This document shows, in pieces, positions 17,312 through 26,054 of a stretch of DNA of 32,696 nucleotides. A program made the position numbers and the translations under genes. The number at the start of each line of letters is the position of its first letter. Position 1 is the stretch's first letter. The stretch comes from Weissella confusa (GTDB taxonomy: Bacteria; Bacillota; Bacilli; Lactobacillales; Lactobacillaceae), in assembly GCF_004766315.1 (NCBI RefSeq), contig NZ_PVSN01000063.1:1-32696 (forward strand). The letters are read 5' to 3'. Under the pieces are notes generated by a model. It did no database searches. It had not been told where the DNA came from and saw only the letters and a program-made list of their open reading frames with translations.

Positions 17312-17453
17312 GAAGCGCAGATATGCGCCCCTGACTTATCCCTAGCATAATTGAAGATCCCCGACTAGCTGGTTTCCCCCTCCCCCTTAGATTCTTTTGC
17401 CAGCTAGCCAAATCTTCTTAAAAAACACGCGTCCCTCCTGGCGCGTGTTTTTT
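17312..17453 (+). ncRNA. Candidate small RNA with a C-rich loop
   Basis: Three stems follow the -10 box. A short GCGCA/TGCGC hairpin is at about 17315-17328. A long hairpin has outer arms GAAGAT (17353-17358) and ATCTTC (17412-17417) and inner arms CTAGCTGG (17365-17372) and CCAGCTAG (17400-17407). The rho-independent terminator is at 17420-17453. The large loop contains CCCCCTCCCCC (17376-17386), able to pair with GGAGG-type ribosome binding sites. C-rich single-stranded seeds are how several Gram-positive small RNAs silence mRNAs. No coding frame with a start signal was seen. The family is not recognised. Confidence 0.5.
17420..17453. terminator. Strong terminator, both directions
   Basis: AAAAAACACGCG and CGCGTGTTTTTT pair perfectly around a ten-base loop, with A and T runs on both sides. 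It ends the candidate small RNA on the plus strand. Confidence 0.88.
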
Positions 17454-17666
17454 GTTGTCTAAACCTATTAAAAAGACTAAAAACAGTCAAATGTTCCCAC
17501 CTCAGGCACTTTTTAACCACGACCCGTCATTAACTGGCATAATAACTTACGTGCTAACCCGTCACTAATTTCTACCATCTCTCTTTCCCTTTCTCAGTGG
17601 AGATTAGCTGACACAGCGCCATGGCTTTTTAGAGAGAGCCGTGTGGGGGTTAAAAACAACTTCATC
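17454..17666. other. Spacer with repeats and possible second small RNA
   Basis: No gene is seen. It holds a direct repeat, ACCCGTCATTAA (17522-17533) and ACCCGTCACTAA (17557-17568). A plus-strand extended -10, TGGCATAAT (17535-17543), lies between the two copies. A pyrimidine tract TCTCTCT near 17578 can pair with AGAGAGA near 17631. A second structured transcript ending at the next terminator is possible. Confidence 0.3.
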
Positions 17667-17702
17667 AAAAAACGGCGGAGCAGATATGCTTCGCCGTTTT
17701 TG
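17667..17702. terminator. Terminator of the copper ATPase gene
   Basis: AAAAAACGGCG and CGCCGTTTTT pair around a loop with a small inner AGC/GCT stem. It works on the minus strand for the ATPase and could also end a plus-strand RNA. Confidence 0.85.
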
Positions 17703-17703
17703 T

Positions 17704-19848
17704 TTACTTCTTTAGTTTTAACGTCATCGCGTTAATCGCCACAATGATTGTTGAGAGTGACATCAAAATAGCACCAACCATTGGATCAAGCTTAAAGCCA
17801 ACAGGAATTAGAATACCAGCCGCCAATGGGATGGCAATCAAGTTATACCCTGCTCCCCACCAGAGGTTCTGGGTCATCTTGCGCTTTGCTTGGCGTGCCA
17901 ATTCAAGCAACGTCGTGACATCAGCAAGTTTTGAATCAACCAACACCACATCTGATGCATTAATTGCGACGTCAGTTCCGGCACCAATCGCCACACCCAA
18001 GTCAGCTTGGGCCAATGCAGGTGAGTCATTAACACCGTCACCAATCATCATCACCGCACCGTTTGCTTGGTACGTCTTGACCAACTCAATCTTGTCGGCC
18101 GGCTTCAAATCAGCACGGACTTCGTGAATACCTAAGGCTGACGCCACGCGTTGGGCTGCTTTTTCATTATCACCAGTCAGCATGACCGGTGTGATGTTTT
18201 GTTGATGCAAGCTGTCGATAAAGGCTTGCGCATCTGGCTTAATGGCATCTGACAAGCCGATAAGACCAAGTGGCTCATCATGCTTCAGCAAGACGCTAAC
18301 TGTCTCGCCGGTGGCCGTCGCTGTCGTAATTAGGTCACGAACCTGTTGATCCAATTTTTCTGGCAACGTTGTTGGTGACACCAAACGGTAGTGCGCATCG
18401 CCAATCATACCGGAAACACCCTCACCAGCCGTCGCCGTTTGGTGCATCACCATTGGCACGTCCAAATCATGGGCTGTTTTCAAGATGCCAGTAGCCAGCG
18501 GGTGCGAACTACCTTGTTCAAGCGCTGCTGCATAGCGCAACACGTCATCTGACGTCCAACCGTCAGCCAGAGCGTTAACGGTTTGCACCTTAAAGTCACC
18601 CTCCGTCAACGTCCCCGTCTTATCCATCAACACGTAACGCAAATCGTTCACGCGTTCCAAGGCAGCGCGGTTTTGGATTAGCAAACCATTTTGGGCAGCC
18701 AAGCCAGTCAAACGCGCAACAACCAATGGAATCGCCAACCCAAGCGCGTGTGGACAGGCAATAATAAAGACCGTCACTGCAATTGGCAAAGCATATGCAA
18801 AGCCGTGGAGCGCCGTCCAAATAACGAACGCCAAAATACCAACAATCATCGCAGCGTAGAACAACCAACCGGCCACGCGGTCAGCTAAGGTCTCGGCGTG
18901 TGATTGATTTTGTTGTGCATTCGCCACCAAGTGTTGCACTTGCGCCAAGAAACCATCATCAGAACGGTGCGCCACCGTCATCGTAAATGAGGCGCCACCA
19001 TTTAGCGACCCGCCAACAACATGGTCACCTTCATGCTTCATAACGCCGGTTGATTCACCGGTTAGCAATGATTCATCCAGCGTTGGCATCCCCGTTAAGA
19101 CGCGACCATCAACTGGTACGCGCTCATTTTCTTTAACCAACAAGACATCGCCCAATGCCAAATCCGAAATAGCGACATCCATGAAGTGATCACCATGATG
19201 ACGACGGTGGGCCATCTTAGGCACCAACGCTGCCAAACCGTCCACGGCAGAACCAGCCTTCATCACCGCATTCATCTCGATGATGTGGCCAATCAACATA
19301 ATGTCGATCAACGTTGCCAGCTCCCAGAAGAAATCCATCACCACGGCTTCGGGATGCAAGGCATTCATAATCGTGGCATACAAACTGTAGACGTAAGCCA
19401 CCACAATGCCCATTGTAATCAACGTCATCATTGCTGGCTTGCGACTCTGCAATTCGCCACGGGCACCGCTAAAGAAAGGTGTGCCACCGTAGAAAAATAG
19501 AATTGAACCTAGCAACAATACCAGCCAGTTTTGACCCGGAATGCCGGTAATCGTAAACGGCATCTTCATCCCCATCATTGGTGACAGCAGGATAATTGGC
19601 ACCGTCAAGATTAGGGATACAATCAACTTTCGATTCATATTCCCCATATGCATCATGTGGCCACCGTGCATCATCATGCCATCATGATTCATGTGGTCCA
19701 TGTGGTCCATGTGGTCCATGTGGTCCATGTGGTCCATGTCATGATGCGCCATTGGCATATCCATGTCCATATGTTTTTCATTCATATTCATCTGATGGTC
19801 GCTATGCTCGTGCATGCTCATATCATGATGATGATCATGTTTTGTCAT
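17704..19848 (-). CDS. copB: CopB-like P1B copper ATPase with His/Met-rich N-terminus
   Basis: This 714-residue P-type ATPase should export copper or silver. Residues 1-75 are an extreme His/Met/Asp tail ([12 protein letters not shown], then a run of five HMD units) likely to bind the metal. Eight helices follow. The transport motif is [10 protein letters not shown] (C365), the phosphorylation site is DKTGTLTEG (D409), and [14 protein letters not shown] and [10 protein letters not shown] are all intact. CPH marks the CopB (P1B-3-like) group. I chose the ATG at 19848 because GGAGG lies six bases upstream; an in-frame ATG nine codons earlier has none. No CopY, CsoR or CopZ gene is adjacent. The dead homologue at 13667-15247 shares its core spacing. 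Confidence 0.92.
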   Translation of the reverse strand: MTKHDHHHDMSMHEHSDHQMNMNEKHMDMDMPMAHHDMDHMDHMDHMDHMDHMNHDGMMMHGGHMMHMGNMNRKLIVSLILTVPIILLSPMMGMKMPFTITGIPGQNWLVLLLGSILFFYGGTPFFSGARGELQSRKPAMMTLITMGIVVAYVYSLYATIMNALHPEAVVMDFFWELATLIDIMLIGHIIEMNAVMKAGSAVDGLAALVPKMAHRRHHGDHFMDVAISDLALGDVLLVKENERVPVDGRVLTGMPTLDESLLTGESTGVMKHEGDHVVGGSLNGGASFTMTVAHRSDDGFLAQVQHLVANAQQNQSHAETLADRVAGWLFYAAMIVGILAFVIWTALHGFAYALPIAVTVFIIACPHALGLAIPLVVARLTGLAAQNGLLIQNRAALERVNDLRYVLMDKTGTLTEGDFKVQTVNALADGWTSDDVLRYAAALEQGSSHPLATGILKTAHDLDVPMVMHQTATAGEGVSGMIGDAHYRLVSPTTLPEKLDQQVRDLITTATATGETVSVLLKHDEPLGLIGLSDAIKPDAQAFIDSLHQQNITPVMLTGDNEKAAQRVASALGIHEVRADLKPADKIELVKTYQANGAVMMIGDGVNDSPALAQADLGVAIGAGTDVAINASDVVLVDSKLADVTTLLELARQAKRKMTQNLWWGAGYNLIAIPLAAGILIPVGFKLDPMVGAILMSLSTIIVAINAMTLKLKK
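19690..19739. repeat. 9-bp tandem repeat inside copB
   Basis: CATGTGGTC is repeated about five times in the plus-strand reading and encodes the His-Met-Asp units of the metal-binding tail. Units of nine bases keep the frame, so copy number can change without breaking the gene. Confidence 0.85.
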
Positions 19849-19880
19849 ATCTCTCCTCCGTGTGTACAACTTCACAATTC

Positions 19881-19908
19881 ATTCTACCGCCAAACTTTCA
19901 ATAAGCAA
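19881..19908 (-). promoter_or_regulatory. Promoter of copB
   Basis: On the minus strand, TTGCTT (19908-19903), 16 bases and TAGAAT (19886-19881). No clear CopY box (TACANNTGTA) was seen; TTGTACAC just downstream of it resembles half of one. Confidence 0.5.
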
Positions 19909-19916
19909 AACGGTAT

Positions 19917-19950
19917 TAAAAAACGTTCTGGCTCATTGCCAGAACGTTTC
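19917..19950 (-). terminator. Terminator of the unknown gene at 19958
   Basis: On the minus strand, AAACGTTCTGGC and GCCAGAACGTTT form a perfect stem around a short loop and are followed by TTTAAT. Confidence 0.88.
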
Positions 19951-19957
19951 TCTTTCT

Positions 19958-20479
19958 CTAGTTAGCCGCAAGCACTGCCTGTTGCCGTTCAACCAGCTTT
20001 GGATAGTGCACTTTGATACGCGCCGGCATCCGGACTGGCTGGAGATTAACTACTAATTTGTTTGCTGATTCCAACTGCAATAGCGCATCCTTTTGTGCCT
20101 GCGTTAGTTCATCAGCATATTGTTGTACATTATTGTGTAGCATGACAGCACCTGTAATTTTCATTGCATAAGCTGTTATTGCGGTATAACAAACCTTGGG
20201 TACCGACTTCATGTAATTCTCAATTGTCGTATCAAGTGTCTGCGCTGCAAGCACATTCATCATCATACTGTGAGAACCACGCAAGTCGTAATACAAGCCG
20301 TTTGGTAACAAAATACCTTCCAAGCCCGTTTCAGGCTTGTTTGAACAGTCGTTTGTCGCCAAGAAGCGGCTGACTGACATTGGCGGATTAGCTGCCATGT
20401 ACTCTGAAACCGCGACTTGCACAGACCCATTTTCTTTTAACCAATTTTCGATCCGTTGTGACTTCTCCATTGCGTCCAT
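19958..20479 (-). CDS. Unknown 173-residue cytoplasmic protein
   Basis: I do not recognise the family. The protein has no signal peptide or membrane helix. It is mixed alpha/beta, with a central block (GLEGILLPNGLYYDLRGSHSMM) and a helix-rich second half ending in a basic VRMPARIKVHYPKL segment. I chose the ATG at 20479 because AGGAAG lies seven bases upstream; a longer frame starting 57 bases earlier has no binding site and begins close to the predicted transcription start. It has its own promoter and terminator, so it is a single-gene unit. Confidence 0.65.
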   Translation of the reverse strand: MDAMEKSQRIENWLKENGSVQVAVSEYMAANPPMSVSRFLATNDCSNKPETGLEGILLPNGLYYDLRGSHSMMMNVLAAQTLDTTIENYMKSVPKVCYTAITAYAMKITGAVMLHNNVQQYADELTQAQKDALLQLESANKLVVNLQPVRMPARIKVHYPKLVERQQAVLAAN

Positions 20480-20536
20480 AAGTGCACTTCCTTTCGTAGC
20501 CGGTGGATACGTTAAGCGTACGCTTATTTCGGTCAA

Positions 20537-20565
20537 ATGTTAAATGATAACCCTTACATATACAA
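20537..20565 (-). promoter_or_regulatory. Promoter of the unknown gene
   Basis: On the minus strand, TTGTAT (20565-20560), 17 bases and TAACAT (20542-20537). Confidence 0.45.
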
Positions 20566-20602
20566 AAATGACGACCAGCCGTTAAGCTAGTCGTCATTTT
20601 TT
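20564..20602. terminator. Terminator of the FMN reductase gene
   Basis: AATGACGAC and GTCGTCATT pair, with an inner AGC/GCT stem and T runs on both sides. It ends the reductase gene on the minus strand. Confidence 0.88.
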
Positions 20603-20613
20603 GTAGATAGTTA

Positions 20614-21162
20614 TTATCCCAAGTGCTTCAAAACAAACGTGTTGTATTGGCCAGCTACACCAGCAAGGAATGACTTCGTTCCTTCGTTAGTGATCTTTCC
20701 ACCTTCGTTTGCCAATTCGGCCGTGTTACCAATGTAAAGCTCTGGTTGGTGCATGATGGCCATGTCCAAGAAGTCCAAAGTGTTACGCAACACGTGGTGC
20801 GCTACAACACCACCAAGACCGGCGATTGATTGTGAGGCAGGCAAAACTGGCTTTCCAGCCCATACGTTTTGTCCCCATGGACGTGAAGCGATGTCCAAAG
20901 CGTTCTTCAATGCAGCTGGCACTGAACGGTTGTGTTCAGGCGTTACCATGATGAAGGCATCTTGTGCAGAAACCCACGCACGGAAGTCTTCATATTCCTT
21001 AGGAGAGTTAGCATCAAGGTCTTGGTTGTACAAAGGCAACGTTGCGATGTCGAAGTATGAAACTTCTGCATCAGCTGGCAAACCAGCAACAAGGGCCTCT
21101 GCTACACCAAGTGAGTATGAGTTCTTACGAGTTGATCCTACAATTACACCGTACTTTGTCAT
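20614..21162 (-). CDS. NAD(P)H-dependent FMN reductase family protein
   Basis: This 182-residue flavodoxin-fold oxidoreductase is probably a cytoplasmic quinone, azo or chromate reductase. The FMN phosphate loop is GSTRKNSYS (residues 9-17), and the second flavin motif is TPEHNRSVPAALKNALD (about 74-90). GKPVLPASQSIAGLGG is where the family usually has a GGARG-type stretch. The length is normal. AGGAG lies nine bases upstream. It is transcribed alone. The substrate cannot be read from the sequence. Confidence 0.88.
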   Translation of the reverse strand: MTKYGVIVGSTRKNSYSLGVAEALVAGLPADAEVSYFDIATLPLYNQDLDANSPKEYEDFRAWVSAQDAFIMVTPEHNRSVPAALKNALDIASRPWGQNVWAGKPVLPASQSIAGLGGVVAHHVLRNTLDFLDMAIMHQPELYIGNTAELANEGGKITNEGTKSFLAGVAGQYNTFVLKHLG

Positions 21163-21412
21163 GATTAAAATCTCCTAACTGATTTGTACTACATTTCACT
21201 TACAAAATATAAGTCTATATGGTGTAGCACGAAAAAGCAAGGTGTCAAATAAAAAGGAACGTCCCATTTACGGTCCATTTTGACCCGCAAATGTAGGTGA
21301 ATCCTGACTTAATGCCGTAATTATCTAACTTTTTGAGAAAACCGCAAAAACTTTCACTTCTCATTCACGGCAAAACAAAGTAATAGCAGACTAAAAACAA
21401 CGCGAAGACAGC

Positions 21413-21453
21413 AAAAAAGCCTCGAGACACATCAATGTATCTCGAGGCTTTTT
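21413..21453 (-). terminator. Terminator of tRNA-Leu
   Basis: On the minus strand, AAAAAGCCTCGAGATACAT pairs with ATGTGTCTCGAGGCTTTTTT. The 250 bases between it and the FMN reductase start hold no gene that I can see. Confidence 0.9.
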
Positions 21454-21463
21454 CAAATCATTA

Positions 21464-21547
21464 TGCGATCGGCGGGGGTCGAACCCGCACGGTATCTCTA
21501 CCACAGGATCCTTAATCCTGCGCGTCTGCCAATTCCGCCACGACCGC
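21464..21547 (-). tRNA. tRNA-Leu(AAG)
   Basis: A class II tRNA of 84 nt. The anticodon stem CAGGA/TCCTG encloses the loop TTAAGGA, giving anticodon AAG. The acceptor stem is GCGGTCG/CGATCGC with one G:U pair, and the T arm is GCGGGTTCGACCCCCGC. CCA is not encoded. Confidence 0.9.
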
Positions 21548-21577
21548 ATGTCTGTACCGAAAGTATCAGCACAGATT

Positions 21578-21606
21578 ATATTATCAGATATAGCGCTTAT
21601 ATGCAA
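21578..21606 (-). promoter_or_regulatory. Promoter of tRNA-Leu
   Basis: On the minus strand, TTGCAT (21606-21601), 17 bases and TAATAT (21583-21578). Confidence 0.6.
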
Positions 21607-21611
21607 GCTGA

Positions 21612-21959
21612 CTATATCTCGTCATCATTGTTATGACGGGGTTGCAAGACCTCTACCTTAACGTCTTCAGCTGGTTCATCTTCTGGATAATTAATAATAA
21701 TATCCTCATCAGCCGGCGTTACATCCTTACGTACCCCAGGTTCCGCTTCAGCTTCGGTTTGTTGTGACTTGTCCTTCTTGGTGATGTCATTAAACACATT
21801 AACAACAGCGTCCTTGAATTCACCCACCTTGTCATTAATCTTGGCTTGGTTTTCTGGATCAGCCAAATAGTCGCCACCCTTTTGCGCTTGCTCGCCCAAT
21901 ACAGTCACGACATCGCCAGTCTTCTTAACGACCTTACTTACTACGTCTAAAAATGCCAT
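21612..21959 (-). CDS. Unknown small acidic protein
   Basis: The family is not recognised. The first half of this 115-residue protein (MAFLDVVSKVVKKTGDVVTV to about residue 60) looks like an amphipathic helical domain, somewhat like small stress or phage-shock-associated proteins. The second half is disordered and acidic (EAEAEPGVRKDV, then PEDEPAEDVKVEV). AAGGGGG lies about eight bases upstream of the ATG. It follows tex on the same strand, but a terminator lies between them. Confidence 0.65.
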   Translation of the reverse strand: MAFLDVVSKVVKKTGDVVTVLGEQAQKGGDYLADPENQAKINDKVGEFKDAVVNVFNDITKKDKSQQTEAEAEPGVRKDVTPADEDIIINYPEDEPAEDVKVEVLQPRHNNDDEI

Positions 21960-21999
21960 GGCACTTTCCCCCTTTTCTTTCTATTATACCTGGTTACCA

Positions 22000-22026
22000 A
22001 AAAAGAGTGGACTTTCATCCACTCTC
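22000..22026 (-). terminator. tex terminator
   Basis: On the minus strand, GAGAGTGGATG and a complementary arm ending ACTCTTTTTTGG form a stem right after the tex stop. Confidence 0.85.
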
Positions 22027-22031
22027 CTCGT

Positions 22032-24215
22032 TTACTTTTCTTTTGGTTCAATCATCGTCAAACCGATTCGTTCACGCTTTACGTCAACGTCAACCACCCA
22101 AACCGTGATGATGTCACCAACGGCAACAATCTCATGTGGGTTAGTCACGCGACGCTTAGCCATGCGTGAAATGTGAACCAGACCATCTTCGTGCACACCC
22201 AAATCAACGAATGCTCCGAAGTCGACCACGTTACGTACCGTTCCTTGCAATTGCATCCCCGGCTTCAAGTCCTTCAATGACAACACATCCGAACGCAACA
22301 CAGCACCTGGCGCGTCATCACGCAAATCACGACCTGGGTTACCCAATGATGCAATAATGTCTTGCAACGTTGCGAGACCGATGCCAAAGCGATCAGCTGT
22401 CGCTTGATTGTTCAAACGAGCCAATGGCTTTTGCGCGGCTTCACCTAGTGCTGTGACACCTGCCTCAGCCAGCAAAGCTTCCGCAATTTTGTATGACTCA
22501 GGGTGAATGTCAGTGTTGTCCAACGCATTCTTGCCATCTGGCAAACGCAAGAACCCAGCGGCTTGCTCAAACGCCTTAGGGCCAAGCTTAGGTACCTTCT
22601 TCAATTGCGCACGTGACGTAAACTGACCGTTCTCATCACGATAAGCCACAATGTTGGCAGCCGTCGTCTTCGTCAAACCAGCAATGTGTGTTAGCAATTG
22701 TGGTGACGCCGTATTCAAGTTAACACCAACTTGGTTAACAGCTGTTTCCAATACTGCATCCAACTCCGTTTCAAGCTCCTTCGTTGGCAAGTCGTGTTGG
22801 TATTGCCCAACGCCAACCGCTTGTGGGTCGATCTTAATCAACTCAGCCATTGGGTCTTGCAAACGACGGGCAATTGAAATGGCTGAACGTTGCTCAACTT
22901 GCAAGTCAGGGAATTCTGCACGTGCCATATCACTGGCCGAGTACACTGATGCACCTGATTCGTTAACCACGACATATTGCAAGTCAGGCAAATCTGACTT
23001 GATAATGTCGGCCACGAAGCTTTGTGACTCACGGGAAGCCGTTCCGTTTCCAATGGCAACCAATGATACACCGTACTTCTTCACCAAGTTAATGATGGTT
23101 TGCTTAGCGCCCTTAGGATCGTATTGCATACCACGCAATGGGTAAATGTGAGCCTTCTCCAAGAACTTACCATTCTCATCGACAACTGCCAACTTAGAAC
23201 CAGTACGGACACCTGGGTCGTACCCGAGCACCACACGACCGCGCAAAGGCGCTGCCATTAGCAAATGATACAAGTTTGTGCCAAACACCTTAATGGCATC
23301 CCCCGCTGCGCGATCGAACAATTCCTTGCGCAGTTCGCGTTCGATAGCTGGACCAATGAAACGCTTGTAGGCGTCGTTAGCTGCTGCTGTCAAAACGTCG
23401 GCTGATTCGCCAGTCTTTGACCCAACCAAGCGGAACTTCAAATAACGCTCGATAGCAGCCACGTCAACATCGATGCTGCCTGACAACACACCTTCATTTT
23501 CACCACGGTTAATTGCCAAAATTTGGTGGTTCGCCACCTTATTCATCGGCATACTAAAGTCGTAGTAAAGTTGAAAAATGCCCTGTTCGTCCTTATCACC
23601 TGCGCCACGCTTTTGCTTAGAAACCAAGCGACCGTGGTCACGGGTGTACTTACGAACCCAGTCACGCAAGCCAGCGTTTTCACCGATAACTTCGGCAAAT
23701 ATTTCGTGCACACCAGCCATAACGGCAGCCACGTCTGGCAAGTCCTTGTCCGCATCGACAAACTTTGCCGCTTCAGCTTGCAAGCCTGCCGTTGGGAACT
23801 TTTGCACGAACTGTGCCATTGGCATCAAGCCAGCTTCCTTGGCAATCGTAGCCTTGGTACGACGCTTTTGCTTGTATGGGAGATACAAATCTTCCACCGC
23901 TTGCATCGTATCGGCTGCCACCAAAGCCTTCATCAAGTTTGGCGTCATCGCCTTTTGCTCAGTGATGACCTTTTCGACCGTCGCCTTGCGTGCTTGCAAA
24001 TCTTCCAAACGCTTCGTGGCTGCTTGGATATCACGAATTTGGACTTCATCCAAGTTACCCGTGACATCCTTACGGTAACGCGCGATAAACGGCACCGTGT
24101 TACCATCAGCCAACAAATCAGCCGTGGCTGTCACTTTCTTAAGTGGCAAGGCCAATTCCTTTGCTACTTCCCCAACGATATCAATCTTTAGGGCATCATC
24201 TACCGCCGTCGTCAT
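22032..24215 (-). CDS. tex: Tex family S1 RNA-binding transcription accessory protein
   Basis: This 727-residue cytoplasmic nucleic-acid-binding protein is a relative of eukaryotic Spt6. In order: the N-terminal helical Tex domain (about 10-190, with NTVPFIARYRKDVTGNLDE), a YqgF-like RNase H fold (about 325-460, VVLGYDPGVRTGSKLAVVD), tandem helix-hairpin-helix motifs (about 490-560, GVNLNTASPQLLTHIAGL) and a C-terminal S1 domain (about 645-720, LQGTVRNVVDFGAFVDLG). The length and order are those of the family. The ATG overlaps the stop codon of the gene before it (TAATG), so the two are translationally coupled. Confidence 0.95.
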   Translation of the reverse strand: MTTAVDDALKIDIVGEVAKELALPLKKVTATADLLADGNTVPFIARYRKDVTGNLDEVQIRDIQAATKRLEDLQARKATVEKVITEQKAMTPNLMKALVAADTMQAVEDLYLPYKQKRRTKATIAKEAGLMPMAQFVQKFPTAGLQAEAAKFVDADKDLPDVAAVMAGVHEIFAEVIGENAGLRDWVRKYTRDHGRLVSKQKRGAGDKDEQGIFQLYYDFSMPMNKVANHQILAINRGENEGVLSGSIDVDVAAIERYLKFRLVGSKTGESADVLTAAANDAYKRFIGPAIERELRKELFDRAAGDAIKVFGTNLYHLLMAAPLRGRVVLGYDPGVRTGSKLAVVDENGKFLEKAHIYPLRGMQYDPKGAKQTIINLVKKYGVSLVAIGNGTASRESQSFVADIIKSDLPDLQYVVVNESGASVYSASDMARAEFPDLQVEQRSAISIARRLQDPMAELIKIDPQAVGVGQYQHDLPTKELETELDAVLETAVNQVGVNLNTASPQLLTHIAGLTKTTAANIVAYRDENGQFTSRAQLKKVPKLGPKAFEQAAGFLRLPDGKNALDNTDIHPESYKIAEALLAEAGVTALGEAAQKPLARLNNQATADRFGIGLATLQDIIASLGNPGRDLRDDAPGAVLRSDVLSLKDLKPGMQLQGTVRNVVDFGAFVDLGVHEDGLVHISRMAKRRVTNPHEIVAVGDIITVWVVDVDVKRERIGLTMIEPKEK

Positions 24216-24658
24216 TACATTACCGTGTTCATGATGCGACGAACTTGCACCAAGAACTTCTCCATCAACGTATCTTGATCCGTTTCTGATTGCTTAAAGT
24301 CGTCCATGTTAATCGTTTGGTTTTCAACGTCCAATGACTTAGCCATCATTTCAGTGGCATCAGCATATTCACCAAACGTCTTCTTCATTGATTGGTGAAC
24401 ACCCATCAAACGAACCGGTGCAGCAATGGCGTTGATCTTGGCTGAAGCGTCCTTGTAAACGGCAACGGATTCGTCAAATTCCATTGTAATTTCTTGGAAT
24501 TCAGCCTTTGGCATCTCGGCTACCTTGTCAGCCTTGATTGCGTCATCCAACTTCTCAAAGAAAGGTGCCACCTTGTTACCAGCGTCCTCAGTTGCTTGGA
24601 TAACAGCCCCCAAGTTTGCTGCGTATTGTTGTGGTGAAACGAACTTCGTCTTAGCCAT
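24215..24658 (-). CDS. Unknown helical protein coupled to tex
   Basis: The family is not recognised. This 147-residue protein is predicted to be all-helical and soluble (KVAPFFEKLDDAIKADKVAE, then SETDQDTLMEKFLVQVRRIM). AAGGAG lies eight bases upstream. Its stop overlaps the tex start by one base, which usually means a functional link or shared dosage with tex. An extended -10 box lies 60 bases upstream, so the pair has its own promoter. Confidence 0.75.
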   Translation of the reverse strand: MAKTKFVSPQQYAANLGAVIQATEDAGNKVAPFFEKLDDAIKADKVAEMPKAEFQEITMEFDESVAVYKDASAKINAIAAPVRLMGVHQSMKKTFGEYADATEMMAKSLDVENQTINMDDFKQSETDQDTLMEKFLVQVRRIMNTVM

Positions 24659-24714
24659 GAATAGAATCTCCTTCTTGCCTTTAACGGCACTGATAATTAA
24701 TCAATAATGACTCT

Positions 24715-24720
24715 ATTATA
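24715..24720 (-). promoter_or_regulatory. Extended -10 promoter of the tex operon
   Basis: TGTTATAAT on the minus strand is a perfect extended -10. The -35 region (GATTAA) is weak, as is common with an extended -10. Confidence 0.6.
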
Positions 24721-24737
24721 ACAGGTTTCACCGTGGC

Positions 24738-26030
24738 TTAATCGCCGGTTGCAAAACGCAATGCTTGATCCAAGTCAGCCAACAAATCACTAATATCTTC
24801 AATGCCGACAGACAAGCGAAGCGTCTCTGGGCGGGTACCTGAAGCAATCAATTCTTCTTCTGAAAGTTGCGCGTGTGAGGTTGATGCCGGGTGCAAGATA
24901 GATGACTTACCTTCACCAGACGAAGCAAAATGCGTAAATACTTTGACACTGTCCAACACTTTTTTACCAGCTTCAGCACCCCCGACAACCCCAAACGTGA
25001 AGATTGAACCTGGTCCCTTTGGCAAATATTGTTGCGCACGCTCGTAGTAACGATTATCAGTCAATCCGGCATAATTCACCCACGCCACAGCTGGGTGTTG
25101 TGACAAGAACTGGGCAACGAGCTTAGCATTATCCACGTGGCGTTGGACACGCAAAGAGAGCGTTTCGAGGCCCAATAAAATCAACCACGCATTGAATGGT
25201 GACAACGTTGCGCCAGTGTCGCGGAGCAAGTTGTAGCGAATCCGATTGATGTAAGCAGCATCCCCAAACTTTTCCGTGTAAACCAACCCGTGGTAACTTT
25301 CGTCCGGCGTCGTCAAACCAGGAAACTTATCATTTTGCGTCCAATCAAAGTGACCGCTATCGACAATCACACCACCCAGCGCTGCGCCGTGACCTGACAA
25401 GAACTTAGTCGCTGAGTAGACCACGATATCCGCACCAAAGTCGAACACGCGTGATAGGTACGCCGTCGCAAACGTATTGTCGACAATCAACGGAATTCCC
25501 GCTTCGTGTGCGATGTCAGCTAAGACGGTTAAGTCAGCGATATTCGAATTTGGATTACCAATTAATTCAACGTACAACGCCTTCGTATTCGCTTGAATCG
25601 CATTCGTAACCGCAACCCAATCATCGATATCAACAAATGTTGTTGTGACCCCGCGACGTGGATAAGCTGTTGCGAGCAAGTTGTGTGTACCACCATAAAG
25701 GGTATTAGCGGCCACAATGTGATCACCAGCAACCGTCAAGTTTTCCAATGCGTAATTAATCGCAGCCATCCCTGATGAAACTGCCACTGCGCCTACACCA
25801 CCTTCCAACAAGGCCAACCGATCTTCGAGAACTGCTGTCGTTGGATTCGTGAAGCGCGTGTACAATTGGCCTGGCTTTTCAAGCGCAAATTGTGATGCTG
25901 CATCATCTGCACTGTCATAAACATATGACGTCGTTTGGTAGATTGGCACACTCGTCGCATGTGCCTCCGCGTCAGGTGTATATCCACCATGCAAAGCAAG
26001 CGTGTCGAAGTTAAGTTCTTGTTCTGTCAT
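24738..26030 (-). CDS. metY: O-acetylhomoserine sulfhydrylase (MetY-like)
   Basis: This 430-residue PLP enzyme of the Cys/Met metabolism family makes homocysteine from an activated homoserine and sulfide. Motifs are the SVPIYQTTSYVYDS start, YTRFTNPTT (cofactor Tyr and Arg), SSGMAAINYAL, the Asp in VDNTFAT and the PLP lysine in YSATKFLSGHG (K209). The long insert before HVDNAKLVAQFL, the CRHPASTSH-like SSILHPASTSHAQLS box and the total length favour MetY over cystathionine synthases (about 380 residues). I chose the ATG at 26030 (GAGG nine bases upstream); one five codons earlier has no binding site. A T-box leader fits methionine biosynthesis. Confidence 0.9.
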   Translation of the reverse strand: MTEQELNFDTLALHGGYTPDAEAHATSVPIYQTTSYVYDSADDAASQFALEKPGQLYTRFTNPTTAVLEDRLALLEGGVGAVAVSSGMAAINYALENLTVAGDHIVAANTLYGGTHNLLATAYPRRGVTTTFVDIDDWVAVTNAIQANTKALYVELIGNPNSNIADLTVLADIAHEAGIPLIVDNTFATAYLSRVFDFGADIVVYSATKFLSGHGAALGGVIVDSGHFDWTQNDKFPGLTTPDESYHGLVYTEKFGDAAYINRIRYNLLRDTGATLSPFNAWLILLGLETLSLRVQRHVDNAKLVAQFLSQHPAVAWVNYAGLTDNRYYERAQQYLPKGPGSIFTFGVVGGAEAGKKVLDSVKVFTHFASSGEGKSSILHPASTSHAQLSEEELIASGTRPETLRLSVGIEDISDLLADLDQALRFATGD

Positions 26031-26054
26031 TTTGTTATGCCTCATTTCTAAAAT

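Noticed and set aside
19596-19965. Two plus-strand ORFs rich in His, Cys or Gly over the copB start
   Set aside because: They are mirror images of the 9-bp repeat that encodes the copB tail, with no start signals.
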